This document shows positions 61,440-64,000 of a stretch of DNA of 64,000 nucleotides, one piece after another. The translations under genes were made by a program, and so were the position numbers. The stretch is from positions 28,159,364-28,223,363 of the forward strand of contig CM025854.1 in the NCBI GenBank assembly GCA_003952965.2, given 5' to 3'. The first letter of the stretch is position 1; each line of letters starts with the position of its first letter. Under the pieces are notes generated by a model. The model did no database searches. It was given only the letters and a program-made list of their open reading frames with translations, and had not been told where the DNA came from. This DNA is from Morella rubra. Its lineage: Eukaryota > Streptophyta > Magnoliopsida > Fagales > Myricaceae.

Positions 61440-61990
61440 TTAAACTCAAACTGATGGGACACGAAGAGAGGAACGACATATGCGTCTGTGCTCCTGCTCC
61501 AACCCAAAGGAAGGAACCATTATCGTCGTGCTGGGTGAAAGAATAGTTAATTGGTGAAGCGTGGCCATTGGCATCACTTGAATGCTCCTAAGTCGTAGGC
61601 GGAACTTACATATATCTTTCAGCGAATGACCCGTGGCCAATAGTGCGCTGTCGCTTCCTGGCATCTATGCTTTATGCATTGTCCAAGTTTTGATAAAACT
61701 GTGATTGCTAAAGCATAATTCCGTTTCCTCATACTCGCGCACAGAAGACAATATTACAGCCACTCAAGTCCGAACCAAATTTGATTTTCTTTAAATTTTT
61801 GGTGATTTGGGTTGCTGTATGTCCAATTGCGCAAACAAGTACCTCCTGCTTGGCATCACCAGAAATATTTGAAGAAAGGGTATCAAGAGTTTCAGGCCCC
61901 GATTCATCAACATTGTATGGAGGATGGGGTTGAAAGCTCTGGCTCACAAGCCATATTGTCCAAACAATGTCCTGACTATGAATATGTTGG
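61440..61990 (-). pseudogene. Possible exons of an unidentified gene or gene fragment
   Basis: On the minus strand a segment at about 61976-61846 is bounded by an acceptor-like CATAGTCAG and a donor-like GAG/GTACTT and encodes SFQPHPPYNVDESGPETLDT. A second, at about 61664-61608, follows ATAG and ends before GTAAGT. A third at about 61590-61440 can read DANGHASPINYSF in one frame. The pieces look protein-like and have splice-like borders, but the phases do not join cleanly and I recognise no family. They lie 3' of the stop codon at 62376, so they belong to another gene, a fragment, or chance. Confidence 0.25.
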
Positions 61991-62375
61991 ATTCTCCTAT
62001 TTTGCTTCTGTTTGAATTTCTGGATCTAACCAGAGTTCTGAGATTTTACTTATTCGATAGCCTAGTCAAGGCGCTGCCTTGAAATGCGTATTGATACGCC
62101 ATTAGGATCTACCAAGTTGGGAACACTTCACCAGGCTTGCAGCATCGCACTCCGATGGAGCTTGTGGTCATAAATAAGGACCTAAAGCATAAGCTTCCTA
62201 TTCTCTAGAATGGATATCGATAGCAAACAAAGGATTTGGCAGGAAGATTTTACATTGATCAATTAATATGAGGTGCTATTACATATCTCCAAAGTTTCCA
62301 GTCTATGAAGATAAAAGGAGACCTTACAATAATCAATATTGGAAGAGCATAATGGGAACCAAAAAAGAGGAGCTT

Positions 62376-62616
62376 TCACATGGTCCGAGACAAATCATCC
62401 CCTGCTATTTCAGAGCAATCAGGGCAGCGGAAATGGCCCTTGGCTCGACATTTAGTGCATTCGATGGATTGCATCTTCAACCCACCTCCAAGCAACTGAT
62501 ACAAGTCATCGTCAATGTTAAAACCAAATGGTCCACCTTTCACCAGTCCTACTCCTTTACATTTTGAGCATGCTATCATCTTCAGATTACCACATTTCTT
62601 GCACAATCCCAACGAG
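62376..62616 (-). CDS. Last exon of a small CxxC zinc-finger protein (DnaJ cysteine-rich-like), 5'-partial
   Basis: The terminal exon starts after an acceptor (ACATTCAG) at 62617 and ends at TGA 62378-62376, giving 80 codons plus one base. It contains four CxxC pairs: CKKCGN, CSKCKGVG, CTKCRAKG and CPDC. The spacing and the CxxCxGxG-like elements recall the cysteine-rich zinc domain of DnaJ and of plastid BSD2-like chaperones. There is no J domain here. The upstream exon(s), perhaps with a transit peptide, were not found between 62617 and 64000, so they probably lie beyond the right edge or in very short exons. Function as a zinc-binding chaperone factor is inference. Confidence 0.7.
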
Positions 62617-64000
62617 CTGAATGTTCAAGGTTGAGTATAATACATATACAAGTCAGAATTTTGCTTTTTTCTTACTCAAATCATACATTAAACCGTCTAC
62701 GTTGAAAATGCTTTTACATGGATATCATTGTCATTATGTTATCAGTGTCTTGATAGTTTTTTCTTGTGAGAAAACCTGCAATTTAGAGATGTCACCTGCT
62801 TCTAAAGTCAAATGAATAATGGGATCCTCTGGGTTAAGATAGAATCAGCCACCAATAGTAACTACCTCTCATACAGTGGACAAATAGACAGAGACACGGA
62901 GATCCATAACAAAAATGGAATCACCTTTAAAAGTGACAAATACAGTGAACTAGTTCAATAGACATGGATTATTCAATACAAACTATGGTCAAGAAGATGA
63001 TAGCCTAACTGGAATGCAGACCTAGCTGCCTCTTCTTAAAGAGAGAACTTAGTTCTTCATAAAATAATTCATTCCTTATCATTTTTCCCAAAGAGATTTC
63101 TATCTAAAATCACAGTTGGACCACATTAAAACTCTTTCTATAAATTAAGGGCATTAATTAGCGTCCAATAAAAAGTAGAAAGGAGATGAAAGCTCCAATT
63201 CAAAGAGTTAAACAATCGAACAAGAGAACCAATCACCTGACAACAAAGTGGATTGCACATACAAAGGTAAGCGCAAACCACATTAAACCACCCTCCTTTC
63301 ACTCCTCCCCAGAAACCCACAAGTGGATTGAAGGAATCCAAACAAGTAGTACTGTAGTAGGATGGTCTGTAGTAGTACTGTAGTAGGATGGTCTGTAGAA
63401 GTACTGTAGTAGGATGGTCTGTAGTAGTACAGAAGTAGGATGGTACTGTAGCTTTTACCAAATGAAACTCAATGTGTCAACAAGTCTTCAAGTTGGAGAA
63501 GACCCACCCAAGTCTCCATTCAACAATAGAATTGAGTGCTATTGTGGAAATCAAGTACATATGAACCCCTTCAAAATGCGTTGATGTTTCAATATGCTCA
63601 AGATCACATTAACAAACACCACGACTGGTCCTTAAATTAGGAGCCAATTCTACATCATGGCGTCCGCAAGGACAAAAAAGAAGGCTATGAGCAGGTACAG
63701 AAATAAGCAACAACATCTTTGATCTTGATTGGAGACGCTATGAATGCAGGTACAATGCACTAGATAGCTATAGCTTAAAAAAACTCCGTGTGCACCAAGG
63801 GCCAAGAAGCTGTTGAATCAAGCATTAGAATTACCATGTGCAAGCAACTCTCTCACACTGAAATAGATAACAGTAAAAACAGAATGAAAACGTACACCAT
63901 ATTAGCTCATATAAGTCAAAGCCTTCTTCCAATGGACAAGCTCCATAAAACTAAAGGAGAAACACAATTTCAATATAAGTTCTCCACATCTCTATAGTTA
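62617..64000 (-). other. Probable intron or upstream region of the CxxC-protein gene
   Basis: AT-rich sequence without a recognisable exon. A 26 bp minisatellite at 63349-63446 is the only structured feature seen. Frames at 63138-63461 are shadows of that repeat. Confidence 0.4.
63349..63446. repeat. 26 bp minisatellite, about four copies
   Basis: GTACTGTAGTAGGATGGTCT recurs at 63349, 63375 and 63401, with a variant at 63427 (period 26). Copies differ by one to a few bases. Confidence 0.9.

Larger units (their letters stand above)
58582..62375. other. SEP promoter and intergenic region to the CxxC-protein gene
   Basis: Contains the SEP 5' flank on the minus strand. A TATAAATAG sequence lies at 58625-58617, only about 36 bp from the ATG, so its role as a TATA box is doubtful. 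A tail-only insertion and some possible exons at 61440-61990 are listed separately. Elsewhere I recognise no gene; frames at 60726-61204 on both strands overlap one another and look incidental. Confidence 0.45.

Overview
The window is nuclear DNA of a flowering plant, most likely a woody core eudicot. The evidence is spliced genes with GT-AG introns and plant-specific protein families, AT-rich intergenic DNA, LINE, SINE and MITE remnants, and two floral MADS-box genes. The species cannot be named from the sequence. No bacterial operon, CRISPR array, rRNA or tRNA gene was seen.

Layout, left to right: (1) 1376-9887, minus: AUGMIN subunit 5 (microtubule nucleation); its last exons lie beyond the left edge and its introns hold LINE debris. 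(2) 14088-17810, plus: a four-exon RING-H2 E3 ubiquitin ligase, head-to-head with AUG5. (3) 18930-20640, minus: a seven-exon DsbA-like thioredoxin-fold protein with a CPWC motif. (4) 23271-30437, plus: an RCC1-repeat protein in which exons 6 and 7 occur twice in tandem, in frame. (5) 32105-42797, minus: a SQUAMOSA (AP1/FUL/AGL79) clade MADS-box gene with a first intron of about 8.8 kb. (6) 53179-58581, minus: a SEPALLATA1/2-type MADS-box gene. (7) 62376-62616, minus: the terminal exon of a small protein with CxxC zinc motifs of the DnaJ cysteine-rich kind. All exon boundaries were read by eye from splice signals, reading frame and known family exon lengths.

The genes do not form a pathway, but the order is informative. 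From memory, Arabidopsis keeps AUG5, a RING paralogue and the DsbA-like gene near At5g38880-38900, and a RING gene, the RCC1 gene and SEP2 at At3g02290-02310. This window appears to hold the unfractionated ancestral order, including the SQUA-SEP tandem pair known from angiosperms.

The most notable observations are the in-frame exon 6-7 duplication in the RCC1 gene, with a junction that looks like uncorrected long-read sequence and may be an assembly artefact; repeated tiny poly(A) insertions of about 19-38 bp with perfect 14-17 bp target-site duplications; a LINE nested inside another LINE, the outer one with an exact 15 bp target duplication; and a MITE-derived tandem array plus three consecutive hairpins in intron 1 of the SQUA gene. 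I found no convincing new multi-gene system.
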